Positions 52,889-61,533 of a DNA stretch of 64,000 nucleotides are shown in pieces. How positions within the stretch are numbered: the stretch's first letter is position 1; each line of letters starts with the position of its first letter. The position numbers and the translations under genes are program-made. Origin of the DNA: Anaerolineaceae bacterium (lineage in GTDB: Bacteria; Chloroflexota; Anaerolineae; Aggregatilineales; Phototrophicaceae); NCBI GenBank assembly GCA_020634135.1, contig JACKCG010000002.1, positions 310,001 to 374,000 on the forward strand. The letters are read 5' to 3'. The notes below the pieces were generated by a model. The model did no database searches, had not been told where the DNA came from, and worked only from the letters and a program-made list of their open reading frames with translations.

Positions 52889-52978
52889 CATAACGCCCCA
52901 CCGCCTGAGATCAAACATCTGCTTCATGTATCGGTATAACCCGGTGGTATCTCGTTCGATAAACGGGATGTGCTGATA
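52889..52978 (-). pseudogene. hutH-like 3' fragment
   Basis: The - strand encodes YQHIPFIERD and LYRYMKQMFDL, matching the C-terminus of the intact HutH at 61534 (RQHIPFIEQD, LYRYMEQMFDL) with about 65-70% identity over 30 residues and one inserted residue. The match ends close to the right 33-bp repeat, so only the 3' end of a gene is present. It is in the same orientation as hutH 8.5 kb away. It may derive from a paralogous aromatic amino acid lyase. Confidence 0.7.
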
Positions 52979-52987
52979 GTCTTCGTT

Positions 52988-53020
52988 CGCAACCGGCGCG
53001 GTTCCAACGGGGCGGATTAA
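52988..53020. repeat. 33-bp direct repeat, right copy
   Basis: Identical to 52107-52139. It overlaps the stop codon of the ABC ATPase gene on the - strand, so the insertion left both flanking genes intact. Confidence 0.95.
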
Positions 53021-53697
53021 GCATCCACCAGCCCCCCGTCATGCAGGTGGTAAACCACGTCCGCTTCGTCCATCGCCTGCGGGTCGTGCGTGACAATCAC
53101 CATCGTCAGGCCCTGTTCACTCGCTAAGTGGCGCATCACGTTCAGTACCCGCCGCCCGGTGTGACTGTCTAACTGCCCGGTAGGTTCGTCCGCCAGGATG
53201 ATTTCCGGGTGAGCGACCAGCGCCCGCGCAATCGCCACGCGCTGCTGCTCTCCACCGCTGAGTTCATACGGGCGGTGTTTGGCCCGTTCCCGCAGTCCTA
53301 CCATTTCCAATGCCTCCAGCACCCGATGTTCCCGCTCTCTGCGATCCAGGCGGCGCATTCGCAGGGGCACACTGACATTCTCCGCCGCGTTTAACAGCGG
53401 CAGCAGCCCGAAGTGCTGGAAGATAAAACCGATTTTCTCCCGTCGCAGCGCGGTGCGGGCGGCTTCGCTCAAGGCGTACAAGTCCGTATCGTGAATCCAC
53501 ACCTGTCCCTCATCGGGTTGATCCAGGCCGCACAGCAGGTTGAGCAGCGTCGTCTTGCCCGCGCCGGAGCGCCCGGCAACAGCCGTCATGACGCCCGGCT
53601 GGATGTCCAGCGATACCGCGTTGATGGCATGGACATCGCCCCCCGCTCCATGATAGATACGGTGCAAGTTTGAGGTGCGGATAATCGGATCACTCAT
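53017..53697 (-). CDS. ABC transporter ATP-binding protein (LolD/MacB type)
   Basis: 226 residues from ATG 53697 (MSDPIIRTSNLHRIY); the longer open frame upstream lies inside the preceding gene. Walker A GRSGAGKTT, Q-loop FQHFGLLP, signature LSGGEQQR, Walker B IILADEPTG and the His switch VTHD are all present. The sequence is of the MacB/LolD/FtsE class that drives extracytoplasmic lipoprotein or peptide traffic via FtsX-type permeases. It overlaps the previous ATPase gene by 8 nt and is the last gene of the operon. Confidence 0.94.
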   Translation of the reverse strand: MSDPIIRTSNLHRIYHGAGGDVHAINAVSLDIQPGVMTAVAGRSGAGKTTLLNLLCGLDQPDEGQVWIHDTDLYALSEAARTALRREKIGFIFQHFGLLPLLNAAENVSVPLRMRRLDRREREHRVLEALEMVGLRERAKHRPYELSGGEQQRVAIARALVAHPEIILADEPTGQLDSHTGRRVLNVMRHLASEQGLTMVIVTHDPQAMDEADVVYHLHDGGLVDA

Positions 53698-54571
53698 GGA
53701 TGTCTCCCTCTTGAGCGTCGCCATTAGCGTTATAAATGCCGATATGGTCATCATGCAACCGCAGCCTGACGAGGTTCTCCATTTCCAGCGCCTCCAGGTA
53801 AGCGCGGGGGAGCTGTAAACGCCCGGTGCGGTCAAGTACGGCGAATTCCTCTTCCGTGAGCGCGACTCCTGCCTCATCACGGCGGCGCAGTACCTCGATA
53901 CTGGCGCGGCCATCGCGCATCCCCACCACGCGGTTCACCCGGCTGGCGACCTGGTAATCGTGCGTCACGATCACGATGGTCACACCATACTCGTTATTCA
54001 GCGTGTGCATTGTGTCGAACAACATCCCGGCGGATTCGCTGTCCACTTCCCCGGTGGGTTCATCTGCCAGCAGTAGTTGTGGCAGATTCGCCATCGCCAC
54101 CGCCAGCGCGACCCGCTGCTGTTCCCCGCCGCTGAGCTGCTGCGGGTGTGCCGCCATCCTATCCGCCAGTCCAACCTGTTCCAGCAGAGTACGTGCCCGT
54201 TCCCGCCGTTCCCTCCCGGCCAGGCTGTTGAAAGCCATCGGCATCTCGACGTTTTCCAGTATGGAGAGGTAGGGCAGCAGGTTGAGTGATGTCTGCTGCC
54301 AGATGAAACCTACCACGTTGCGGCGGTAGTTCACCTGGTCACGGCGTTTCATCTCGGTCAGGTTGTGTGTCCCTACCCGCACTTTCCCGGCGGACGGCAC
54401 ATCCAAGCCGCCTAACACGTTCATCAGGGTGGACTTGCCCGACCCGGACGGGCCGATCAGGGCGATCATATCCCCCCGTTCGACAGTCAAGTCCAGTCCT
54501 TGCAACGCGACCACTTCCAGGTCAGCGACTTTATGGATTTTGACGAGGTTTTCGCATTCAATAAACGCCAT
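53690..54571 (-). CDS. ABC transporter ATP-binding protein with AbrB-like tail
   Basis: 293 residues. A full NBD: Walker A GPSGSGKST, Q-loop WQQTSLNLLPY, signature LSGGEQQR, Walker B LLLADEPTG and VTHD. The C-terminal about 60 residues (FAVLDRTGRLQLPRAYLEAL, VRLRLHDDHIGIY) follow the swapped-hairpin pattern of AbrB/MraZ-like domains and are absent from the partner ATPase. One nt separates it from the permease upstream. The two ATPases probably form a heterodimer serving the two permeases. Confidence 0.92.
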   Translation of the reverse strand: MAFIECENLVKIHKVADLEVVALQGLDLTVERGDMIALIGPSGSGKSTLMNVLGGLDVPSAGKVRVGTHNLTEMKRRDQVNYRRNVVGFIWQQTSLNLLPYLSILENVEMPMAFNSLAGRERRERARTLLEQVGLADRMAAHPQQLSGGEQQRVALAVAMANLPQLLLADEPTGEVDSESAGMLFDTMHTLNNEYGVTIVIVTHDYQVASRVNRVVGMRDGRASIEVLRRRDEAGVALTEEEFAVLDRTGRLQLPRAYLEALEMENLVRLRLHDDHIGIYNANGDAQEGDIHE

Positions 54572-54572
54572 C

Positions 54573-57500
54573 TTAATCTCCTATCCGCAGCGCATCCGCC
54601 TGCCCGGTTCGTTGGTAAGCCAGTCCCAGGGCCAATAGCAGCGCCGTGAACGACCCGACCAGCGCCGCCAGCAGCAGTGCCACAGCGCCCAGGGGGAGTT
54701 GTAAAGTTGTCCCCCCGACCAGCGTTAGAAACGGCAGAATCACGTATGCCATCAACACACCAAGCAGTATGCCCACCACCAGGGCAGGGGTGATAAAGGC
54801 CGCCTGCTCGATCAACAGCAGTCCCAACAGGTGGCTGCGTCGCCAGCCCATCGCCCGCAGCACAGCGAACGATACCGCCCTGCGGCGCAGTGACATCCCC
54901 AGGTAAAACGCGAAATCCAGCAGAATCAACGCCAATGCCAGCCAGAACCCGGCGAAGAGTATCCCGCTAACGCTGTTTGCCAGTGGATCACGCTGGACGG
55001 CCTGATAACGTTCCCAGGCGGTGTTTATATTCGTGACCCCTGGCAAGGCGGCTACCGCCTGTAATAAATCATCGGATGGCTGACGTTCTTCCAGGTTCAG
55101 CCACAGGCGGTTGGCCGTATAGGCGGTCATCGTACGCAGTCGGGCATTCGCCCGGAGTTGCAGTTGCTCACGATCCGCCACCAGGAATGCATCATCCGGG
55201 CGGGCGCCGGGAAAGTCCGTCACTAGCCCAACCACCTGATAGGTGAACACCGTCTGGTTAATAGGTTCGCGCCCGGTTGTCCAGTCCAGTCGGGTTGTAA
55301 AGGTTGAGCCGACTATATCCGTTCCACCCAAGTTAAAACGACGAGCGAAACCCGGCGATACCAGGGCAGGCATCGCGCTTAGCTGAGGTCGCCAGTAGAG
55401 CATCGGAGGCTGCGGCGCAAAGGGCAGCGACTCGTATACCACGCGCAGACTGCTGTCACCTTCGGTGTGGATGTCGTTTTCCGTCGCCAATGAAAGCACC
55501 TCGCCAATTTGCCGTGAGTCCGCGCCCCATCGCCACTGCTCCCGGGTCGCTTCGTCAAAGTGGTTCAGGATGGTCTCGCTGCCGTCCGTATCCACCGCCA
55601 CCAGGTTATCCAGGTAGACCACATGCCGGAAACGCGGCGTATCGTCTTCCAGACGCGATGCAAAGCGAATGCCTGCTACTCGCCACGTCCCGGAAGGGAG
55701 ATCACTTGTGCTTGCTGTGAAAGTCATGAACTCGCGTGAAAGTGTCGGGTCAAGAGTCGTCAGTGGCAGCGCCACCGGCAGGAAATCACTGTTGTACAGG
55801 ATGAGCAGCAGTCGGGTCTCTACCGGGGTCACGGTGTCCTCGTCTGGCACGGCATAAACATCCAGCCGGATACTGGCGACGGAATCTGCCAGGGGTTCAC
55901 CGGGCAAGGGGAGGACGTCTGCATCCCGGAGCGCCGTGAGCGTGTCGCCATAGAATGACACCCCGGCCATATCCACACCATACAGCATGACTGGCGGTGA
56001 ACCTTCTATATTTTCCGCCCAGTTGACAGCCATCATCGGAGCAGCCTGGGTCACACCCGGCAGTGTTGACCAATCGGCAGAAGAAAGCGTGCCCGGCCCG
56101 AATGTGACGACGGTATCCGCGCCGATTTCATCCCGTGCCACCTGCCATGCTCCGGTATCCCGGGTATGCGCTAAGGCCAGTGAAGCCGTCCCAAGCGCCA
56201 GTGTCCCCATAATGAGCAGCACCAGTTGGGCATAGTGATTCGGGTCACGCTCAACGTTCCACAGTGGGAGCTGCACCATGAGATTGTTGAGCGGCTGGAA
56301 GAGCAGGCCGAGCAGCTTCATCAACATTGGAAATAAGCGCAGGCCGAGCAGGGCGAACCCGGTCAGCACGAGCACCGGCCCTAACAGATTGAACGGGTCA
56401 CTCAGCCCCACCGCCGCCCCGTTTGCAGTGACAGCACGGATTAGCGCCGCTGGGTCTTGCAGCAGTGGTTCTAAACTCAGGCTGCCGCTGAGGAAGAAGT
56501 ACAGCCGGGCAGTGAAGCCAAGCCCGACGACCAGCAGCATAATATCCAGGTAGTACCGTGCCCAGGCGGGGTTCACAGGGGGACGGCTGGTCGTCCGGCG
56601 TAAATGGAGCAGACTACTGCGTCCCAGTGGCAGCGCCGGGAGTGTCAGGATGATGACCGCAGCAGTGGCGGCGAAGAGACTCAGAAACCAGGCATTGACA
56701 GGAATCTGTGACCATTCCGGCGCAAGCAGGAGTCCCGCCTGTGGTCCAACCTGTGCGAGCAGGCGCACAATCACCCCCGCGCCGAACGGCCCGGCCAGCA
56801 GCGCCAGCCCACCTAAGAGCAGTGCCGTGACGAACTGGATGTAGATCAACTGTAGGCCGCTCCCGCCCCGGCTGGACATCATCGCCCATTCGCTGCGCTG
56901 TTCTTCCAGGATGAGGGCGGTTGTTGTGACCAGGTTATAGAGCATCAGCACCAGCACCAGCCCACCCAATAAGATAATGGGCGCTTCCGTAGCGGCAATT
57001 GTTGCCTCAAACGAGTCCAGCATATCCGTTATGCCTGCTCGAACCGCCGCGCCAGGGTTTGCTTTGTGAATGCCGGTGTTCAGCCCGGCCAACTGCTCGC
57101 TGAAGCCCGGCAATCCAGCCACTTCCAGTTCGCCGTAATCCAGCCCTAACCGCCAGATATACTGCCGTTCCTGAATCGCCGGGGAGATTTTCGACTCGAA
57201 GTCGGCTTCGGAGACGATAAACGCAAATTCCACCCGCTCGAAATCAATTGAAAGGGGGACAATCTGCCCGAACAGCCGCGCCTGCCCATCCCAGAAGGGA
57301 TCATCCGGCGGCAAAGCTGGCTCAACAATGCCGGTGACTTCAACGGTGATGGCGGTGAAGGGGTCTTCTCCCACGATGAAGCGCGATCCCACGCCGAGCG
57401 ATTCGCCGGGGAAGAAGCTCGCCAGCAAATCCCGCGTTGCGCGGGTGATAACAGTTTCCGCGATACCGTCCTCACGGCTTCCCGGTGCTTGCCCTTCTAC

Positions 57501-57908
57501 CAGCGTGAACAGCTCGTCGTATTCCCGATAGGCGAATGTCTGATAACAGTGCTGCCTGTCGCTGGTCGGGGCGCTGTGGATGTCGGTTATCGCCGGGTCG
57601 TAGATGAAGCCACATACCACCCCTGCCGATATACGGTAAACATATGTGGTTTGCAGGTAGTCGCCCAGTGTGTTTTCGATGACTGGCAACGTATCACCGG
57701 CAGAGAATGGCAGCGCGTCTACCAGGTCAATCCGGTTCTGGCGGGGCGTCAGTGCGTCCAGTCTGAGCTGGAACTCCGCCCCGGCCACCGCCCGCACCAG
57801 CAGTGGCCCTAGCGCCATAAAGGTTGTCACCAGGCACAGTGCCAGCAGCAGCACCCCTACCCGGCGGCGTTCCCGCCACATCCGGCGCACAATTAACCCC
57901 AACAGCAT
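54573..57908 (-). CDS. Large FtsX-like ABC permease
   Basis: 1111 residues. An N-terminal membrane helix (VGVLLLALCLVTTFMALGP) is followed by an extracytoplasmic domain, a first FtsX block near 310-420 (IILLGGLVLVLMLYNLVTTT and two more helices), central helices and a second large extracytoplasmic domain (about 620-970). A last FtsX block near 985-1100 (ILFAGFWLALALILLDFAFYL, RRRAVSFAVLRAMGWRR, FITPALVVGILLGVLMAYVI) completes it. The FAVLRAMG motif is typical. It starts 2 nt after the next permease's stop. The substrate may be a lipid, lipoprotein or peptide. Confidence 0.88.
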   Translation of the reverse strand: MLLGLIVRRMWRERRRVGVLLLALCLVTTFMALGPLLVRAVAGAEFQLRLDALTPRQNRIDLVDALPFSAGDTLPVIENTLGDYLQTTYVYRISAGVVCGFIYDPAITDIHSAPTSDRQHCYQTFAYREYDELFTLVEGQAPGSREDGIAETVITRATRDLLASFFPGESLGVGSRFIVGEDPFTAITVEVTGIVEPALPPDDPFWDGQARLFGQIVPLSIDFERVEFAFIVSEADFESKISPAIQERQYIWRLGLDYGELEVAGLPGFSEQLAGLNTGIHKANPGAAVRAGITDMLDSFEATIAATEAPIILLGGLVLVLMLYNLVTTTALILEEQRSEWAMMSSRGGSGLQLIYIQFVTALLLGGLALLAGPFGAGVIVRLLAQVGPQAGLLLAPEWSQIPVNAWFLSLFAATAAVIILTLPALPLGRSSLLHLRRTTSRPPVNPAWARYYLDIMLLVVGLGFTARLYFFLSGSLSLEPLLQDPAALIRAVTANGAAVGLSDPFNLLGPVLVLTGFALLGLRLFPMLMKLLGLLFQPLNNLMVQLPLWNVERDPNHYAQLVLLIMGTLALGTASLALAHTRDTGAWQVARDEIGADTVVTFGPGTLSSADWSTLPGVTQAAPMMAVNWAENIEGSPPVMLYGVDMAGVSFYGDTLTALRDADVLPLPGEPLADSVASIRLDVYAVPDEDTVTPVETRLLLILYNSDFLPVALPLTTLDPTLSREFMTFTASTSDLPSGTWRVAGIRFASRLEDDTPRFRHVVYLDNLVAVDTDGSETILNHFDEATREQWRWGADSRQIGEVLSLATENDIHTEGDSSLRVVYESLPFAPQPPMLYWRPQLSAMPALVSPGFARRFNLGGTDIVGSTFTTRLDWTTGREPINQTVFTYQVVGLVTDFPGARPDDAFLVADREQLQLRANARLRTMTAYTANRLWLNLEERQPSDDLLQAVAALPGVTNINTAWERYQAVQRDPLANSVSGILFAGFWLALALILLDFAFYLGMSLRRRAVSFAVLRAMGWRRSHLLGLLLIEQAAFITPALVVGILLGVLMAYVILPFLTLVGGTTLQLPLGAVALLLAALVGSFTALLLALGLAYQRTGQADALRIGD

Positions 57909-57910
57909 GG

Positions 57911-60900
57911 CTAAACCTCTCTGGTGGCGTAAACCGCCTGCGAACGCGATAACCGGGCGACAATCCAGGCGCTAAAAATCAGTTGTAGCGACAGAATCAG
58001 TCCCAGGATGGCGAAAAAGACAGTCGCCGCCAGTGGGTCGAGATACACCTGGTAGGGTGGAGTCAGCGGGCGACCTCCCGCGCTGGTCGAAAGCGCCGGC
58101 AAGACGGCTGCGCCCAGCAGCAGCCCAATCGCGCTGCCCAGGATAATGGCGATGATAACGACCAGCACCTGTTCAACGGTCACACCGGTGATAATGTGGC
58201 GCGTTGAAAGTCCCAATGCCCGCAGCACGACGAACTCACTCTGGCGGGTCTGTGTAGTGATCCCGGCGTAGGTGAGCAGGCTGACAACGCTTAGAATCAT
58301 CCCAACCAGAAAGGCAAAGTATAACAGGCCGATGACGCCCAGGCTCAGCAGATCGGTCTGTAGCCCTTCCTGCACCGCCGCCCGACTGACGACCTGTGCC
58401 GGAGGGATTTCCGGAAACTGCGCCGTGTAGGTAGCCAGGAAATCGGAGGGCGCAGTCCCCGCATCCAACCGCAGCCAGAGTTCATTGGGTTGGAAGGCTG
58501 AACGGGGGCGGCGCTCAAGTGCATAGCGCAGGGTATCCTGGTCAACCACTACGAATGGCCCGTCATCATCGTACAGGGTGGGGAAGTAGCGAATAATATC
58601 CGCCACCTGGAAATACAGAGCGGACTGGTCAAGAAACAGCAGGAAAGTTCCCCCGGTTTCGATCCCCTGCTGCCGGGCAAAGCGTGTGCTGACCAACGCC
58701 GGGATCGGTTGGATTTCTGTGCCAGGCAGTTCGACATTGTAGCCGCTGGCAAAGCGGGCCGTGACACGTTCGGGGTAGTCGAGTACCAACCCCCATTCCC
58801 CATTGTTGCCTTCCCACTGCCAGGCCACCTGAACCAACGGTGTATCTGCCGGGGCGGTGCTGTGTTCTGTCGCGCCGAGCGTGACCGGGATGCTGCCCGC
58901 CGTGTTGACGAAGTCCCACTGGCCGTTTTCCAGCCAGTCCGTCAGCGGCAGCATTTCGGAATCCACTTCCACTTCCAGATCGCGCAGTGTGAGCAGTGAA
59001 GGTGATGCAAAAGGGCTGCGGAAACTGACTTGCCGTTCATTGACCGCGATGGCCTCAAAATGCAGCTCGCCGGAAAATTCACTCAAGGTTAAGTTACTGG
59101 TGAAGTAAAGCCATCCACTTTGTGGGGGGATAAATTCCATTCCCCCATCAGCCGACTCGCGAGAAAACAGGCTGGTATCCGGCAGCAGCGGTATCAGCGC
59201 CACTTTCCCTGATTCATCCCGTACCCGGATGCTGATCGCCAGTTGTTCTAACAATCGCTCTGGTAGTGGCTGGAATTCCGGTGGGCGTGGTGGTTCGTCA
59301 GGGTTAACGAAAAATATCGTCCCGGTATAGCCCTCGTACAGCAGCCACACACCGATTCGCTGCGCCCCCTCCGGCAGGGTACGCCCCGGCACGGGCAGCG
59401 GTTCTTCCTGACGCGGGATGTCCAGCGCCCCTAAGTCATCGCGCCAGTAGGCGATTTCTGAAATCGCGCTATCCACCGCCAGCAGTGTGCCGTTATTCAG
59501 CCGTCCGCCGCTGGTTGAGACTTCGGTGCCCGTCAGCCGTGTGCCGATGCTGGCAGCCTGAAGGCCGGGCAAGGCGCTAACCGCCTCAGCAGGGGGCATA
59601 GGTAGGGAACCGCGCCCGCTGCGGTAGTCCAGGCGGACATCGGTGCCAGCGGCATAGTCGGCCTGGTCGTCCTGGCTGTGTGTGAGCGTGGTCTGAAAGG
59701 TGATGGCGAACAGCCCCAGGCTGACGGCCAGCGCCAGCAGCAGTGTGATGCGCCCGTAGTGCAGCGGCTCCCGGCTGATCTGCCAGCTTGAGAGTGCCTC
59801 GGTCAACCCGCGTCCACCTGCCAGCAGCCGGGCAGTGGTTTCCATCACACCGGGGAATAAGCGCAGTGTCACGCTTCCCAGGGCGAAGAACAACAGCGCC
59901 GGGCCGAGCAGGAGCAGCGGGTCGGCCTGCGTGCCCCCGGTTTGTGTTTCGGCCAGCGCCGAGTCGGTGGCGACTAACCGCAGCACCGCGCCCGCGCCCA
60001 CTACCAGAAACAGCAGGTCAAGATTGAGTCGCTGCCACCAGGCCTGCTTGCCGCTGCGTGTGCCACCGCCGCCCGCCAGCACCAGTGGTTGGCGCAGGAT
60101 GGGGATAAGCGAGACGATCAGCACAACCCAGGCCGCCAGTGCCGCTATCCCCGCATAGAAATAGGCCGCCGGGTCGAGTACCAGCGGTATCCGGGTGACG
60201 CCGGTAAACAACGGAATCAACAACCCCAGGAATTGCCGGGCGATCAGTGGGGCGACCAAGATCGCCAGCAGGCAGATGAGCAGGGCTTCCAACCCACGAA
60301 AGACAAGAATCTGGCTGTCCGGCGCGCCCCGGCTCTGGAGCATGGCGGTTTCACGCCGGTCGGTACGCCGTACCAGCGCTCCAATCACCACCAGGAAGAA
60401 CAACACCAGCGCCCCCAGTTGCAGCAGCAGCAGGCCGAACGGCACACTGAGCAGTGTTACTTCGGCGGCATACTGGTTCAATACGTCCGGGAGTTGGGTG
60501 GCGTAGACCAGGGTAGTATCTTTTCCAGCGGTGGCGGAAAGGGCAGTTTGCAACCCTGCCTTGAGGCCGTCCAGACGGATGACGACAGAGTTGATCGCCG
60601 GGGCGGGGAGCGCCGCCGGGTCGAACAGGACACGCCAGCCGATCTGCGTGGAAGTCTGCGGCAGGAAATCAGCCGTGATACGCGATAGCCCCGCCTGCGT
60701 GGTGAACACGTTCGCGTCAATCTTGCCGCTGCTCCCTTCCTGCCGTACCGGAGAAGGGGACATCCAATAGGCGTCCTGCGGGTCGTTTTCACGCCAGATG
60801 CCGGTGATACGGGCGCGTATCGGGATGCTGGTTTCCCAGCCACGCTGGTCGAGCGTAATAGCATCACCCACCGCCAGATTGAGTGCAGCCGCCAGCGATT

Positions 60901-61417
60901 CGTACAGGGCGATAGCGAGGTCATAGTCGTCAGCGGCGGTATCATCCGGCCATGCCCCGGAAATCAGGGCTGCTTCTGTATCCAACCCGGCATAGTACGC
61001 CGCCCGCAACCGGATGTCCGGCACATCGGCGCCGTCACGCACCAGCAGCAGCGGGGCACTTTCACCCCAGCCAATAACAGCGCGTACCCACCCGGCATAA
61101 TCCCCGAACTGGCCGGCAATATGCGTCTGCGCCGCCGAGTCCAGCGTTGCCCAGGCTGCCGCGAAGCCACCTTCGGCGCTGGCATTGAGATTGGTGCGGG
61201 TGTGAATATTTACCGCGTCACTGGGCTGCTGTTCGAGGCGCTGTGTCAGGCCGACCTGGGTGATGCCCGCCGTATACAGTGGCACGCTCGCGCCGACCAC
61301 CGCCGCCAGCAGGACTCCGGCGATGATCGTCAGCCCTGAACGCCACTGCGCCGCTAACCGCCGCGCCGCTAATTTGAGAAACCAACCAAAAGCCGGTCTT
61401 TGCTGAATTCTGGTCAT
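57911..61417 (-). CDS. Large FtsX-like ABC permease
   Basis: 1168 residues from ATG 61417; a GTG three codons upstream is an alternative. Layout like the next gene: one N-terminal helix (SGLTIIAGVLLAAVVGASVPLY as its core), an extracytoplasmic domain, helices near 325-470 (LLQLGALVLFFLVVIGALV, RRETAMLQSRG), a second group near 490-580, a large extracytoplasmic domain and a C-terminal FtsX block with SEFVVLRALGLSTRHI and IAIILGSAIGLLLGAAVLP. The two permeases probably form a heterodimer with the two ATPases. First gene of the four-gene operon. Confidence 0.88.
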   Translation of the reverse strand: MTRIQQRPAFGWFLKLAARRLAAQWRSGLTIIAGVLLAAVVGASVPLYTAGITQVGLTQRLEQQPSDAVNIHTRTNLNASAEGGFAAAWATLDSAAQTHIAGQFGDYAGWVRAVIGWGESAPLLLVRDGADVPDIRLRAAYYAGLDTEAALISGAWPDDTAADDYDLAIALYESLAAALNLAVGDAITLDQRGWETSIPIRARITGIWRENDPQDAYWMSPSPVRQEGSSGKIDANVFTTQAGLSRITADFLPQTSTQIGWRVLFDPAALPAPAINSVVIRLDGLKAGLQTALSATAGKDTTLVYATQLPDVLNQYAAEVTLLSVPFGLLLLQLGALVLFFLVVIGALVRRTDRRETAMLQSRGAPDSQILVFRGLEALLICLLAILVAPLIARQFLGLLIPLFTGVTRIPLVLDPAAYFYAGIAALAAWVVLIVSLIPILRQPLVLAGGGGTRSGKQAWWQRLNLDLLFLVVGAGAVLRLVATDSALAETQTGGTQADPLLLLGPALLFFALGSVTLRLFPGVMETTARLLAGGRGLTEALSSWQISREPLHYGRITLLLALAVSLGLFAITFQTTLTHSQDDQADYAAGTDVRLDYRSGRGSLPMPPAEAVSALPGLQAASIGTRLTGTEVSTSGGRLNNGTLLAVDSAISEIAYWRDDLGALDIPRQEEPLPVPGRTLPEGAQRIGVWLLYEGYTGTIFFVNPDEPPRPPEFQPLPERLLEQLAISIRVRDESGKVALIPLLPDTSLFSRESADGGMEFIPPQSGWLYFTSNLTLSEFSGELHFEAIAVNERQVSFRSPFASPSLLTLRDLEVEVDSEMLPLTDWLENGQWDFVNTAGSIPVTLGATEHSTAPADTPLVQVAWQWEGNNGEWGLVLDYPERVTARFASGYNVELPGTEIQPIPALVSTRFARQQGIETGGTFLLFLDQSALYFQVADIIRYFPTLYDDDGPFVVVDQDTLRYALERRPRSAFQPNELWLRLDAGTAPSDFLATYTAQFPEIPPAQVVSRAAVQEGLQTDLLSLGVIGLLYFAFLVGMILSVVSLLTYAGITTQTRQSEFVVLRALGLSTRHIITGVTVEQVLVVIIAIILGSAIGLLLGAAVLPALSTSAGGRPLTPPYQVYLDPLAATVFFAILGLILSLQLIFSAWIVARLSRSQAVYATREV

Positions 61418-61533
61418 GAAATCCACAATGCTAATCGGTATCGCAGGGACAAGCGGTTCAGACCACTTGTTGAGACGAACTGCTAAGATGAACTATGATA
61501 CCCAAAACGCTGGGCTGAGTCCCACAATTGGTA

